DNA of 6,880 bases from an uncultured Eubacteriales bacterium (GTDB taxonomy: Bacteria > Bacillota > Clostridia > Oscillospirales > Acutalibacteraceae). Shown here in pieces: positions 1-5,023 of this stretch. The stretch lies in contig OMRJ01000114.1 in the NCBI GenBank assembly GCA_900313475.1, forward strand, positions 1-6,880. Direction: 5' to 3'. The position numbers were made by a program, and so were the translations under genes. How positions within the stretch are numbered: position 1 is the stretch's first letter; every line of letters starts with the position of its first letter. The notes below the pieces were generated by a model, which saw nothing but the letters and a program-made list of their open reading frames with translations, did no database searches and was not told where the DNA came from.

Positions 1-168
1 CCCGATTACGGCGGGGGCTTCGACAATGCAAACCGCCCTTCAGATTTTGACGGCGCCTTAAACGAAAATATGCGTCAATTGCTTGAAAAAACAGGAATAT
101 ACGATGTCCTTAAAATGGTTTTCGATCTGCTTTCGGCTGTCTTGAAGATGTTCGGAAAGGTATGCTGA
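1..168 (+). CDS. 3' end of an unrecognised protein (partial)
   Basis: An open frame enters from the left edge and stops at TGA 166-168, giving the last 55 residues of a protein (PDYGGGFDNANRP... ending LKMFGKVC). The visible part starts with a Gly/Asp/Asn-rich stretch, followed by a likely amphipathic or hydrophobic C-terminal helix (YDVLKMVFDLLSAVLKMF). I see no family motif and do not name a function. It is taken as real because the frame is open from the first base, uses codons like its neighbours and is followed within 10 bases by a strong terminator. The start and most of the gene lie outside the window. Confidence 0.65.
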   Translation, partial: PDYGGGFDNANRPSDFDGALNENMRQLLEKTGIYDVLKMVFDLLSAVLKMFGKVC

Positions 169-175
169 TAGAGTT

Positions 176-216
176 AAGCTGCAATATTCGTTTTCAGCGC
201 GTATTGCAGCTTTTTT
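176..216 (+). terminator. Rho-independent terminator
   Basis: An 11-bp perfect stem, AAGCTGCAATA (176-186) with TATTGCAGCTT (202-212), has a 15-nt loop and runs into a T tract (211-216). It ends the transcript of the partial gene at the left edge and separates it from the membrane protein-cwlD-radA group. Confidence 0.88.
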
Positions 217-270
217 CGATTCGTATATACTAAATCAAAGAATCAAGTTTTAGAATCGGCATTTTCGGTA

Positions 271-299
271 TTGTATACCGCGGTTTTATCTGTTAAAAT
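271..299 (+). promoter_or_regulatory. Candidate sigma-A promoter for the membrane protein gene
   Basis: TTGTAT (271-276) and TAAAAT (294-299) are separated by 17 bases. This places a start near 306, about 20 bases before the GGGGAGGG ribosome binding site at 325-332. The -35 matches consensus at four of six bases and the -10 at five of six. The placement supports using the TTG at 340 as the translation start, because upstream in-frame codons lie inside or before the promoter. Confidence 0.45.
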
Positions 300-339
300 A
301 AAAAAGAAATGTATTCTCGCGCAAGGGGAGGGATTGAAG

Positions 340-879
340 TTGCGTGAAAGCTCTAAGGCGGCGCTCGGCGGAATAGTCGCGGCTTTGTCTGTCTGCATTA
401 TGCTTGCAACTTATATTTCTCCGCTGCTTGTTTATACGGCTCCGCCTTTTGCGGGACTTTTACTTATTTTTATATTGAAAGAGATAGGGTATTCCTGGGC
501 TTTCGGCACATATGCTGCCGTCAGTCTTTTATCGGTTTTTATAATTGCGGACAAGGAGTCCGCCGTGTTTTTCACATTCTTTTTCGGATACTATCCGATA
601 CTGCGCACTTTCTTATGCGAAAAAATTAGAATAAAACCTATTTCATTTTTAACGGCACTTTTTGTGTTTAACGTTTCACTTTATATTTCGGTATGGTTTT
701 GCACCGAATTTTTCGGTGTTGATTACTCGGAGTTTACTGACGGCGGACGCGCAATGATGCTTTTGTTTGTTTTGTTAATGAATATTGTTTTTGTTGCGTA
801 TGATTATCTTTTTCTTAAACTCAGTGTTTTATATGACAAAATGCTTTCGGGAAAAGTAAAAAAGTTTTTTCGGCATTGA
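340..879 (+). CDS. Polytopic integral membrane protein, function unknown
   Basis: 179 residues if translated from the TTG at 340, chosen because GGGGAGGG (325-332) sits 7 bases upstream; an in-frame TTG at 271 would fall in the candidate promoter and lacks an RBS. The protein has about five hydrophobic segments: residues ~9-30 (GGIVAALSVCIMLATYISPLL), ~35-50, ~55-72, ~105-125 (ISFLTALFVFNVSLYISVWF) and ~140-160 (MMLLFVLLMNIVFVAYDYLFL), and a basic tail (SGKVKKFFRH). The N-terminal run of Ser/Lys then a Gly/Ala-rich helix resembles small S-component-like or YybS-like membrane proteins, but I see no diagnostic motif. It lies 50 bases upstream of cwlD on the same strand and may be co-transcribed. 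Existence as a gene is secure; function is not. Confidence 0.8.
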   Translation: MRESSKAALGGIVAALSVCIMLATYISPLLVYTAPPFAGLLLIFILKEIGYSWAFGTYAAVSLLSVFIIADKESAVFFTFFFGYYPILRTFLCEKIRIKPISFLTALFVFNVSLYISVWFCTEFFGVDYSEFTDGGRAMMLLFVLLMNIVFVAYDYLFLKLSVLYDKMLSGKVKKFFRH

Positions 880-929
880 TATAAACCGATTAGCATATAT
901 TTTATACAGTTCCTGTTTCGGAGGTCTGT

Positions 930-1649
930 ATGAAATCACAGTACATAAAAGCAGTTTTATTTGTTGTATTTGTCATTACTGTTTGCATTGCAGCCGTGAA
1001 AAATTCAAGGCTTGACGGTGTACGCGTCGATTCGGAGAATTCGGCACGTCGGAAGTCGATTATTATTCTTGACGCGGGACACGGAGGGGAAGACGGCGGT
1101 GCTGTTGCCGCCGACGGAACAAACGAAAAAGACATTAACCTTGCTATTACAAAAAAAACAGCCGCATTATTTGAAATATTCGGAGTAGAATATATTCCTG
1201 TCAGAACAGAGGATATTTCCGTCGGAGATAATTCTTTGACAACATTGAGAGAACGAAAAAAATCGGACATACGAAGCCGCGAAAAGTTAGTGAAAAGTAC
1301 TCCGAATGCGATTTTCTTCAGCATTCATCAGAATATGTATGATATTGCGAAATATAAAGGAACACAGGTTTTTTACGGATCGCAGAATCCGGAATCCGAA
1401 TTACTCGCACAGGAAATCCAGAATTCAGTAAAAAAACGGCTTCAAGATGACAATACGCGTCAGATTAAACCGTCGGGCGACAGCATATATTTGCTTTACA
1501 AAGCAAAGGCGCCGTCGGTTATGATTGAGTGCGGTTTTTTAAGCAACCCGGAGGAGCTTGCGCTGTTGAAGGATGAAAAATACCAGAAGCAGATGTCTTA
1601 TTCCGTTTTTTGCGGTCTGATAAGTTATCTGAATAATTGTATAACGTAA
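930..1649 (+). CDS. cwlD: N-acetylmuramoyl-L-alanine amidase, CwlD-like (Amidase_3)
   Basis: 239 residues, close to the ~237 of Bacillus CwlD. ATG 930 is preceded by GGAGG at 920-924. Residues ~5-23 (YIKAVLFVVFVITVCIAAV) form a signal anchor or uncleaved signal peptide, placing the catalytic domain outside the membrane. The Amidase_3 zinc site is visible: DAGHGG (His51), NEKDINL (Glu66), SIHQN (His133), and the catalytic Glu200 in MIECGFLSN. The enzyme cuts the amide between MurNAc and L-Ala of the stem peptide. In spore formers CwlD does this in cortex peptidoglycan so that muramic delta-lactam can be made, which is needed for germination. Assignment to CwlD rather than a general autolysin rests on length, the lack of SH3/cell-wall-binding repeats, and the single-domain layout. 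It is 11 bases upstream of radA, so the two are probably co-transcribed. Confidence 0.9.
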   Translation: MKSQYIKAVLFVVFVITVCIAAVKNSRLDGVRVDSENSARRKSIIILDAGHGGEDGGAVAADGTNEKDINLAITKKTAALFEIFGVEYIPVRTEDISVGDNSLTTLRERKKSDIRSREKLVKSTPNAIFFSIHQNMYDIAKYKGTQVFYGSQNPESELLAQEIQNSVKKRLQDDNTRQIKPSGDSIYLLYKAKAPSVMIECGFLSNPEELALLKDEKYQKQMSYSVFCGLISYLNNCIT

Positions 1650-1660
1650 AGGAATCCCTT

Positions 1661-3037
1661 ATGGCTCAAAAAAATAAAACATTTTATGTGTGCTCCGAAT
1701 GCGGTTATGTGTCACCTAAATGGAACGGAAAATGCCCTGAATGCGGTGAATGGAACACGTTCAGCGAGGAAAACGAACAAAATAATTATTCTTACAGACT
1801 CGGTTCAGGCGTAAACTCCATAGGTTCATTGTCTGCATTGAAGCTTGACGAAATTGACGACGGTGAAGAAATACGCTTTGACACGGGAACATCCGAGCTT
1901 AACCGTGTTCTCGGCGGCGGACTTGTAAAAGGTTCACTCGTACTCATTTCCGGTGACCCCGGAATAGGGAAGTCAACGCTGCTGCTTCAGGCATCCTCAG
2001 GTTTGGGTAGGAACAAAACCGTTTTGTATGTATCCGGTGAAGAATCGCCTCGTCAGCTTAAACTGCGTGCTTGCCGCCTTAACATTGATGCCGGCGGACT
2101 TTTGATTCTTTGCAAAACCGATGTCGAGGCAATTTGCGGCTTTATAAGAGAAAACAAACCCGACGTTGTAATTATTGATTCCGTTCAGACGATGCAGATT
2201 CCCGAAATTCATTCATTGCCCGGAAGCATTGCACAGGTTCGCGAGTGCGCCAACCTCTTTATGCGGCTTTCAAAGGATTTGAATATTCCTGTGATTCTCG
2301 TGGGACATGTCAATAAAGACGGAAATATTGCCGGACCGAAAGTTCTCGAACACATTGTTGATTGTGTTCTGTATTTTGAGGGAGAGAAAAATCTTTCTTA
2401 CCGTATTCTTCGCGCAGTTAAAAACCGTTTCGGCTCAACAAACGAAATCGGTGTTTTTGAAATGCGCGACAACGGTCTTTGTGAGGTGTTAAATCCTTCA
2501 AAAGCGTTAATTGCAGGTAAACCGAACGGTGTTTCGGGGTCGTGCATAGCATGTGTCATGGAAGGATCCCGTCCGATCCTTGCTGAGGTGCAGGGACTTG
2601 TCTGTCAGTCGGGTTTCGGTAACCCCAGAAGAACATCAAACGGGTTTGATTATAACAGAATGTCTATGATTGTTGCTAATATAAAAAAAAGAGCGGGCTT
2701 TTTCTTAAATTCCTGTGATGTTTACATAAATGTTGCCGGTGGACTTCGCATAGATGAACCGGCATCCGATCTGCCTGTGGCATTGTCGCTTATTTCAAGT
2801 CTTCGCGATAAAGTTCTTCGTGATGACTGCATCGCTTTCGGTGAAATCGGTCTTGCGGGTGAGATCCGTTCAGTCAGTTACGCCGAACTGCGTGTTCGTG
2901 AGGCAATACGTCTCGGTTTTAAGAAGTGTATTCTATCAGCTCATAATCTTAAAGAGCTTAATGAAAAACTGTTTTCTCAAATTGAGATTAAAGGCGTTAG
3001 CAACATCCGATCCGCATTTGAAGAAGCGGCAAATTAA
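1661..3037 (+). CDS. radA: DNA repair protein RadA (Sms)
   Basis: 458 residues, the usual full length. ATG 1661 has AAAGGA 8 bases upstream; the in-frame TTG at 1637 would overlap cwlD and has no RBS. Domains in order: an N-terminal zinc ribbon C11-x2-C14 ... C25-x2-C28; a RecA-like ATPase with Walker A GDPGIGKST (98-106) and Walker B VVIIDSVQ (169-176); the RadA-specific KNRFG motif (254-258); and a C-terminal Lon-like domain with GSCIACVMEGSRP and INVAGGLRIDEPASDLPVAL. RadA is a hexameric DnaB-like helicase that extends D-loops and processes recombination intermediates. No lesions are seen. In many Firmicutes radA is followed by disA; here the following sequence is a short frame and then phage DNA, suggesting insertion just downstream. 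Confidence 0.97.
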   Translation: MAQKNKTFYVCSECGYVSPKWNGKCPECGEWNTFSEENEQNNYSYRLGSGVNSIGSLSALKLDEIDDGEEIRFDTGTSELNRVLGGGLVKGSLVLISGDPGIGKSTLLLQASSGLGRNKTVLYVSGEESPRQLKLRACRLNIDAGGLLILCKTDVEAICGFIRENKPDVVIIDSVQTMQIPEIHSLPGSIAQVRECANLFMRLSKDLNIPVILVGHVNKDGNIAGPKVLEHIVDCVLYFEGEKNLSYRILRAVKNRFGSTNEIGVFEMRDNGLCEVLNPSKALIAGKPNGVSGSCIACVMEGSRPILAEVQGLVCQSGFGNPRRTSNGFDYNRMSMIVANIKKRAGFFLNSCDVYINVAGGLRIDEPASDLPVALSLISSLRDKVLRDDCIAFGEIGLAGEIRSVSYAELRVREAIRLGFKKCILSAHNLKELNEKLFSQIEIKGVSNIRSAFEEAAN

Positions 3038-3145
3038 AATCGGTCAGATTAGGATATATCTCATGACGGGAACGGTCGCTTTTTGCAATCATTTCGGATT
3101 TGAAGGACAATTTGAAAAATGATAATTAAAAAAAGGAGTTTTTAA

Positions 3146-3244
3146 ATGTATAAATCGGCAGCATTTCGGTCAACGGTATCAATAATTATTATCTGCATGG
3201 CAGTTGTACATACTGTTAGAAAATATTCTAAGGTCAGGACTTAA
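3146..3244 (+). CDS. Short hydrophobic peptide or truncated 5' gene fragment
   Basis: A 32-codon frame, MYKSAAFRSTVSIIIICMAVVHTVRKYSKVRT, starts at ATG 3146 with a strong AAAAGGAG (3131-3138) 7 bases upstream. It has one hydrophobic stretch (VSIIIICMAVV) flanked by basic residues, like a tiny membrane peptide or the signal-peptide end of a larger exported protein. After the stop, the next 150 bases hold short lysine-rich frames (for example KTTKKTTKKRTC) broken by stops, as expected if a gene has decayed or been cut. I favour a remnant of a gene disturbed by the insertion to the right, but a true small protein is possible. No family recognised. Confidence 0.4.
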   Translation: MYKSAAFRSTVSIIIICMAVVHTVRKYSKVRT

Positions 3245-3307
3245 ATAAAATATTATCCTCCGAAAAATAAGACTGGATAAAAGACAAAGACGGAAGCAGG
3301 ATCAGAA

Positions 3308-3331
3308 GACTACCAAAAAGACTACCAAAAA
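3308..3331 (+). repeat. Tandem 12-bp duplication
   Basis: GACTACCAAAAA occurs twice head to tail (3308-3319 and 3320-3331). It lies in the non-coding stretch between the short frame and the phage region. It may be a slippage duplication in a decaying gene; being in the likely host/phage junction zone it could also relate to the junction, but nothing shows this directly. Confidence 0.6.
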
Positions 3332-3400
3332 ACGGACCTGTAATTATACAAAATAAATATTCGACACGCATTTTCTGCGGGGTATTTTAAACAAAGGTCT

Positions 3401-3440
3401 GCCCCTCTTGCGCAGCTGCGCAAGAGGGGCTTTTCTCATT
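3401..3440 (+). terminator. Perfect 30-bp palindrome with T-rich tail: terminator
   Basis: GCCCCTCTTGCGCA (3401-3414) and its exact complement (3417-3430) meet at a central GC, giving a 15-bp palindrome half when the central bases are counted. TTTTCTCATTT follows at 3431. As RNA it makes a very stable rho-independent terminator. In a circular phage genome it would sit between the end of the rightward genes and the origin, so it probably ends the late transcript. It could also act as a stable hairpin on packaged single-stranded DNA. Confidence 0.75.
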
Positions 3441-3528
3441 TCTTCGTTCAGCGTTGCAATCATGCCAGTGAATTCCGCTCTTGAGCCTGAGCAAAAGAAA
3501 AAAAATGTCTGTTCCGCGCTTGTCTTGA

Positions 3529-3648
3529 CCCTTGAAACGATGAGCGAAGCGCGATATAATTTTTTGCGGACGACGGTTTTTTTTTGGATCTTCTGCTCTC
3601 TCGCCGTCGCGCCTTTACGTCATCGCGCTTCGATCATCTTCTCAAGGG
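3529..3648 (+). repeat. Long imperfect inverted repeat (27-bp arms)
   Basis: The left arm 3529-3555 begins CCCTTGA and ends CGAAGCGCGAT. The right arm 3622-3648 begins ATCGCGCTTCG and ends TCAAGGG. Aligned end to end the arms differ at only three positions. The 66-nt interior contains a further CGACGG / CCGTCG pair. No gene is associated and no T tract follows, so a terminator is unlikely. On single-stranded DNA it would fold into a long hairpin, suited to a packaging signal or a complementary-strand (single-strand) origin of a filamentous phage. Confidence 0.6.
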
Positions 3649-3784
3649 CGCGGAGTTGCAATAGAGGAATGTCTTAACTTTTGTTATTTTTTGTACCTTG
3701 CATTTTTGATTAACGTATATGCGCGTGCCTTCCTGGGCGCACGAAGGAAGAGGACAGGGGACTTGTTTTTGACTATTTTTTCAA

Positions 3785-3811
3785 GGTTTTTTTCGTCCGC
3801 GGAAAAAAGCC
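3785..3811 (+). repeat. A/T-stem hairpin in the intergenic region
   Basis: GGTTTTTTTC (3785-3794) pairs with GAAAAAAGCC (3802-3811), ten pairs with one T-G wobble, around the 7-nt loop GTCCGCG. It is one of the chain of hairpins upstream of the putative nick site. A role in transcription or strand initiation is possible, but nothing specific is visible. Confidence 0.4.
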
Positions 3812-3891
3812 GTAGAAAAAAAGGAAGAAACGAGCCACGTGTTCTATTCCTGCGCCCGTAGGCTTGAAAAATGGTAAAAGCGCGGGTGAAG

Positions 3892-3941
3892 CCCTTGGGG
3901 GTACTACGACACCCCCAAGGGGTGATGTGTGACGTGTGACA
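3892..3941 (+). other. Putative rolling-circle double-strand origin, pMV158/pE194 type
   Basis: A perfect 11-bp inverted repeat, CCCTTGGGGGT (3892-3902) and ACCCCCAAGGG (3911-3921), presents an 8-nt loop. With the last stem base it reads TACTACGAC (3902-3910). This is the known nick sequence of the pMV158 plasmid family (TACTACG/AC), where RepB cuts in the loop of a hairpin with G-rich and C-rich arms; the cut would fall between 3908 and 3909. Directly adjacent are 7-bp repeats TGTGACG (3928-3934) and TGTGACA (3935-3941), with a weaker copy GGTGATG at 3921-3927, resembling the proximal direct repeats next to the nick hairpin in that family. The matching Rep_2/RepB initiator is not in the window. 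The motif lies on the same strand as the coat and Zot genes, so the displaced and packaged strand would be mRNA-sense, as in known filamentous phages. Confidence 0.75.
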
Positions 3942-3973
3942 AAGCCTCTTGAAACGGTCAAACTTTTGTTACT

Positions 3974-4004
3974 ATTGTCAACAACCTATGCAATTGTAGA
4001 CAAC
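3974..4004 (+). repeat. Pair of palindromic ATTGTnnACAAC repeats
   Basis: ATTGTCAACAAC (3974-3985) and ATTGTAGACAAC (3993-4004) match at 10 of 12 positions, and the TTGTnnACAA core of each is a palindrome. They start 19 bp apart and lie 65-95 bp past the predicted nick. In pMV158 a set of distal direct repeats at a similar distance from the nick is the main Rep binding site, so these may be the initiator-binding repeats. They could instead be operators for a regulator. Confidence 0.4.
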
Positions 4005-4027
4005 TGTATATATATGGGAATTACGGT

Positions 4028-4056
4028 AAAAATCACTGTTTCGGCAGTGGTTTTTT
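4028..4056. terminator. Bidirectional terminator at the 3' end of the repressor gene
   Basis: CACTG (4034-4038) pairs with CAGTG (4045-4049) around a 6-nt loop, and the stem extends through A/T pairs (AAAAAT before, GTTTTT after, with one wobble). A tract of eight T follows on the + strand (4051-4058), and ATTTTTACC follows on the - strand. It can therefore stop the leftward repressor transcript, whose last codons form part of the hairpin, and also shield the repressor from rightward transcription. Confidence 0.7.
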
Positions 4057-4260
4057 TTCGTTTGTAAAGCCTAAAATATAGTCGGCGCTTACATTGTAGA
4101 AAATACATAGTTTCATTAAATGTTCAATTGGCAGCGGTCTTTTTCCTTTTTCGTATTTACTGTAATAGCTTTGGTCTGTATCAAGTATATTTGCAACTTC
4201 TGTTTGTTTTTTATCGTTATCGATTCTTAGTTCTTTGATTCTTTCATTGTATTTTTTCAT
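4033..4260 (-). CDS. XRE-family helix-turn-helix repressor
   Basis: 75 residues, MKKYNERIKELRIDNDKKQTEVANILDTDQ... ending EKKPLPKQ. AAGGA lies 9 bases upstream of the ATG on the minus strand. Residues ~6-60 are a Cro/C1-type HTH: RIKELRIDNDKKQTEVANIL, then the recognition-helix region DTDQSYYSKYEKGKRPLPIEHLMKL, and the hallmark IFYNVSADYILGF. There is no C-terminal peptidase domain, so it is not a LexA-like self-cleaving repressor. It is divergent from the phage operon across a promoter with three 20-bp operators, the layout of an immunity repressor that shuts off phage genes and, through the nearest operator, its own. I infer that it maintains the prophage state. A generic regulator of the origin region is the alternative. 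Confidence 0.88.
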   Translation of the reverse strand: MKKYNERIKELRIDNDKKQTEVANILDTDQSYYSKYEKGKRPLPIEHLMKLCIFYNVSADYILGFTNEKKPLPKQ

Positions 4261-4300
4261 AAAATCAATCCTTTATTTTTGTTTATATTGCTATTTTATC

Positions 4301-4320
4301 ATAGGTTATAAATTACCTAT
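4301..4320. promoter_or_regulatory. Operator O1, repressor-proximal
   Basis: ATAGGTTATAAATTACCTAT has inverted ATAGGT/ACCTAT ends with an 8-bp A/T core. It shares the WTAGGT...ACCTAW ends and 20-bp length of O2 and O3. It lies 41-60 bases before the repressor start codon and abuts the -35 of the rightward promoter (they share base 4320), so binding could affect both directions. Confidence 0.65.
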
Positions 4321-4348
4321 TGACTTTAGGGAATATATTACCTATAAT
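4320..4348 (+). promoter_or_regulatory. Main rightward promoter of the phage operon
   Basis: TTGACT (4320-4325), a 17-bp spacer and a perfect TATAAT (4343-4348) make a near-consensus sigma-A promoter with a start near 4355. The spacer is almost filled by operator O2, so a bound repressor would block RNA polymerase directly. The transcript would begin with the tRNA-like element and continue into the Lar-like, ssDNA-binding and coat genes. Confidence 0.85.
4326..4345. promoter_or_regulatory. Operator O2, inside the promoter
   Basis: TTAGGGAATATATTACCTAT has TTAGG(G)/ACCTAT ends; its left half differs from consensus at one base. It occupies the spacer and the first bases of the -10. Its centre is 25 bp from that of O1 and 31 bp from that of O3. 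Confidence 0.6.
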
Positions 4349-4356
4349 GTATTGTG

Positions 4357-4376
4357 TTAGGTCACAAGTGACCTAA
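4357..4376. promoter_or_regulatory. Operator O3, perfect palindrome at the transcript start
   Basis: TTAGGTCAC and GTGACCTAA flank a central AA, a perfect 9+2+9 inverted repeat just after the predicted transcription start. It has the best symmetry of the three sites and is probably the strongest. A repressor here would block promoter clearance. Confidence 0.65.
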
Positions 4377-4382
4377 AGTATT

Positions 4383-4462
4383 CCCGGCGTAGCTTAACGG
4401 AAAAGTTCTGACGCGCGATAAAAACTGTGCAGGGTTTACGGGTTCGAATTCCGTCGCCGGGT
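4383..4462 (+). ncRNA. tRNA-like structure in the phage operon leader
   Basis: The acceptor stem is a perfect 7 bp, CCCGGCG (4383-4389) with CGCCGGG (4455-4461), followed by a T discriminator and no encoded CCA. T8 A9 follow, then a D arm with stem GCTT/AAGT (4392-4395, 4403-4406) and loop AACGGAA containing the conserved GG. The T arm is ACGGG/TCCGT (4438-4442, 4450-4454) with the canonical loop TTCGAAT. The anticodon arm is abnormal: 25 bases (4408-4432) instead of 17. They form at best CTG-A-CGC with GTG-CAG, a six-pair stem with one bulge, and a 12-nt A-rich loop, so no anticodon can be read. Either a degenerate tRNA or a tRNA mimic; it lies ~28 bases after the predicted start of the phage operon, so it would be transcribed in its leader and could be cut by RNase P/RNase Z. 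Confidence 0.6.
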
Positions 4463-4486
4463 AAAAATAAAAAGAGGTTTTAAATC

Positions 4487-4765
4487 ATGAATGTTGACAA
4501 AATTTTACCGTGCGTTTGTTGCGACCACGAACCGAACAGCGGAGACAGCGTATATTACGGAATGCCGCAGTTAAAGGTCTGTGGCGGAAAGCCGTACACT
4601 TTCTTTTCGGTATATTGTCCTGTATGCGGCAGAGGCGGAGTTTCTGAGTTTAAGTCTGCGTATCTTGCTTTGAAGTCTTGGAACGATTTGCAAGTACGTA
4701 TCTTAAGATACAAAAATTTATGTAAAGGAGTTGAACAAAATGAGAATGAATCTAATCGGACTTGA
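4487..4765 (+). CDS. Lar-like zinc-ribbon protein
   Basis: 92 residues; AGAGG lies about 10 bases upstream of the ATG. Two Cys pairs are visible, C9-V-C-C12 in LPCVCC and C44-P-V-C47 in YCPVCGRGG, followed by a helix FKSAYLALKSWNDL. The pattern PC-x2-C ... V-x-CP-x-CG-x-GG ... A-x2-SWN is that of the Lar/restriction-alleviation-like zinc-ribbon proteins common in phages. Lar of the Rac prophage modulates host type I restriction; whether this copy does so is unknown, and many members are uncharacterised. It is the first gene after the tRNA-like leader. Its last 26 bases overlap the next gene, suggesting coupled translation. The C-terminal part (~70-92) is polar and not conserved-looking. Confidence 0.7.
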   Translation: MNVDKILPCVCCDHEPNSGDSVYYGMPQLKVCGGKPYTFFSVYCPVCGRGGVSEFKSAYLALKSWNDLQVRILRYKNLCKGVEQNENESNRT

Positions 4766-5009
4766 AGGTGTCGATTATACGAAGTCTGACGGTCAGCGCG
4801 TTGTCGGAATCAAGGCGCATGTAACGCACGGCTTTGCAAAGTCGAAACAGAATGTCAAGGGACTTGCAACGGACAATATATGGATTTCTTCTTCTTCGGA
4901 GCTTTTCGAAAAAGCAAAGTCTTTTCCCTGTCCCGCTGAAATCAATGTTGAATATGAGATTGACGGACGATTTTCCCGTCTTTCTGATATTAACATAATA
5001 AAATCGTAA
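4740..5009 (+). CDS. Candidate phage ssDNA-binding protein (gene V-like by position)
   Basis: 89 residues from ATG 4740, chosen because AAAGGAG (4724-4730) lies 9 bases upstream; the TTG at 4731 is directly against the RBS. The protein is beta-rich with alternating hydrophobic residues (DGQRVVGIKAHVTH, AEINVEYEIDGRFSRLSDINII) and no membrane segment, compatible with a small OB-fold. Its length matches the ~87 residues of M13 gVp, and it sits directly before the major coat gene, the usual place for the ssDNA-binding protein in filamentous phages. No sequence motif proves the role, so function is inferred from size, fold character and position. Its stop is 14 bases before the coat start. Confidence 0.55.
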   Translation: MRMNLIGLEGVDYTKSDGQRVVGIKAHVTHGFAKSKQNVKGLATDNIWISSSSELFEKAKSFPCPAEINVEYEIDGRFSRLSDINIIKS

Positions 5010-5023
5010 AGGTGGTGAAACGC

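Larger units (their letters stand above)
3245..4032 (+). other. Gene-free region: junction zone and inovirus intergenic/origin region
   Basis: No reading frame in these 788 bases has a good RBS, codon use like the neighbours, or recognisable motifs; open stretches at 3408-3677 (+) and 3773-3961 (-) are produced by GC-rich hairpin DNA. The first ~150 bases look like decayed host sequence. From 3401 on there is a series of hairpins (3401-3430, 3529-3648, 3785-3811, 3892-3921, 4028-4056), the third and fourth separated by A/T-rich and purine-rich runs. Filamentous phages carry such a chain of hairpins in their intergenic region for initiation of both strands, packaging and transcription termination, and I read this region as its counterpart. 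Confidence 0.65.

Noticed and set aside
902..1324. Open frame on the minus strand opposite cwlD
   Set aside because: It lies wholly against a gene with intact catalytic motifs, has no RBS and gives a low-complexity Ser/Pro/Ala-rich product.
1637..1660. Upstream TTG start for radA
   Set aside because: It would overlap cwlD and lacks an RBS, while ATG 1661 has AAAGGA 8 bases upstream and gives the standard 458-residue length.
3245..3400. A dif/XerCD-type attachment site
   Set aside because: I looked for the 28-bp dif-like pattern around the likely left border and found no convincing match; the right border is not in the window for comparison.
3408..3677. Open frame on + in the hairpin region
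   Set aside because: It starts inside the terminator palindrome, has no RBS, and its sequence is explained by inverted-repeat DNA.
3921..3941. CRISPR or other spaced repeat array
   Set aside because: The 7-bp units are directly tandem without spacers and fit origin-proximal direct repeats better.
3773..3961. Open frame on - across the nick hairpin
   Set aside because: No RBS or motif; the frame arises from GC-rich arms of the putative origin and the A/T hairpin.
3676..3971. 11-bp direct repeat AACTTTTGTTA (3676-3686 and 3961-3971) as element ends
   Set aside because: The repeat is short and A/T-rich and both copies lie inside the intergenic region, so chance is the simpler explanation.
4383..4462. 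Functional, ordinary tRNA gene
   Set aside because: The anticodon arm is 8 nt too long with no proper 5-bp stem and 7-nt loop, so no anticodon can be assigned; kept as a tRNA-like element.
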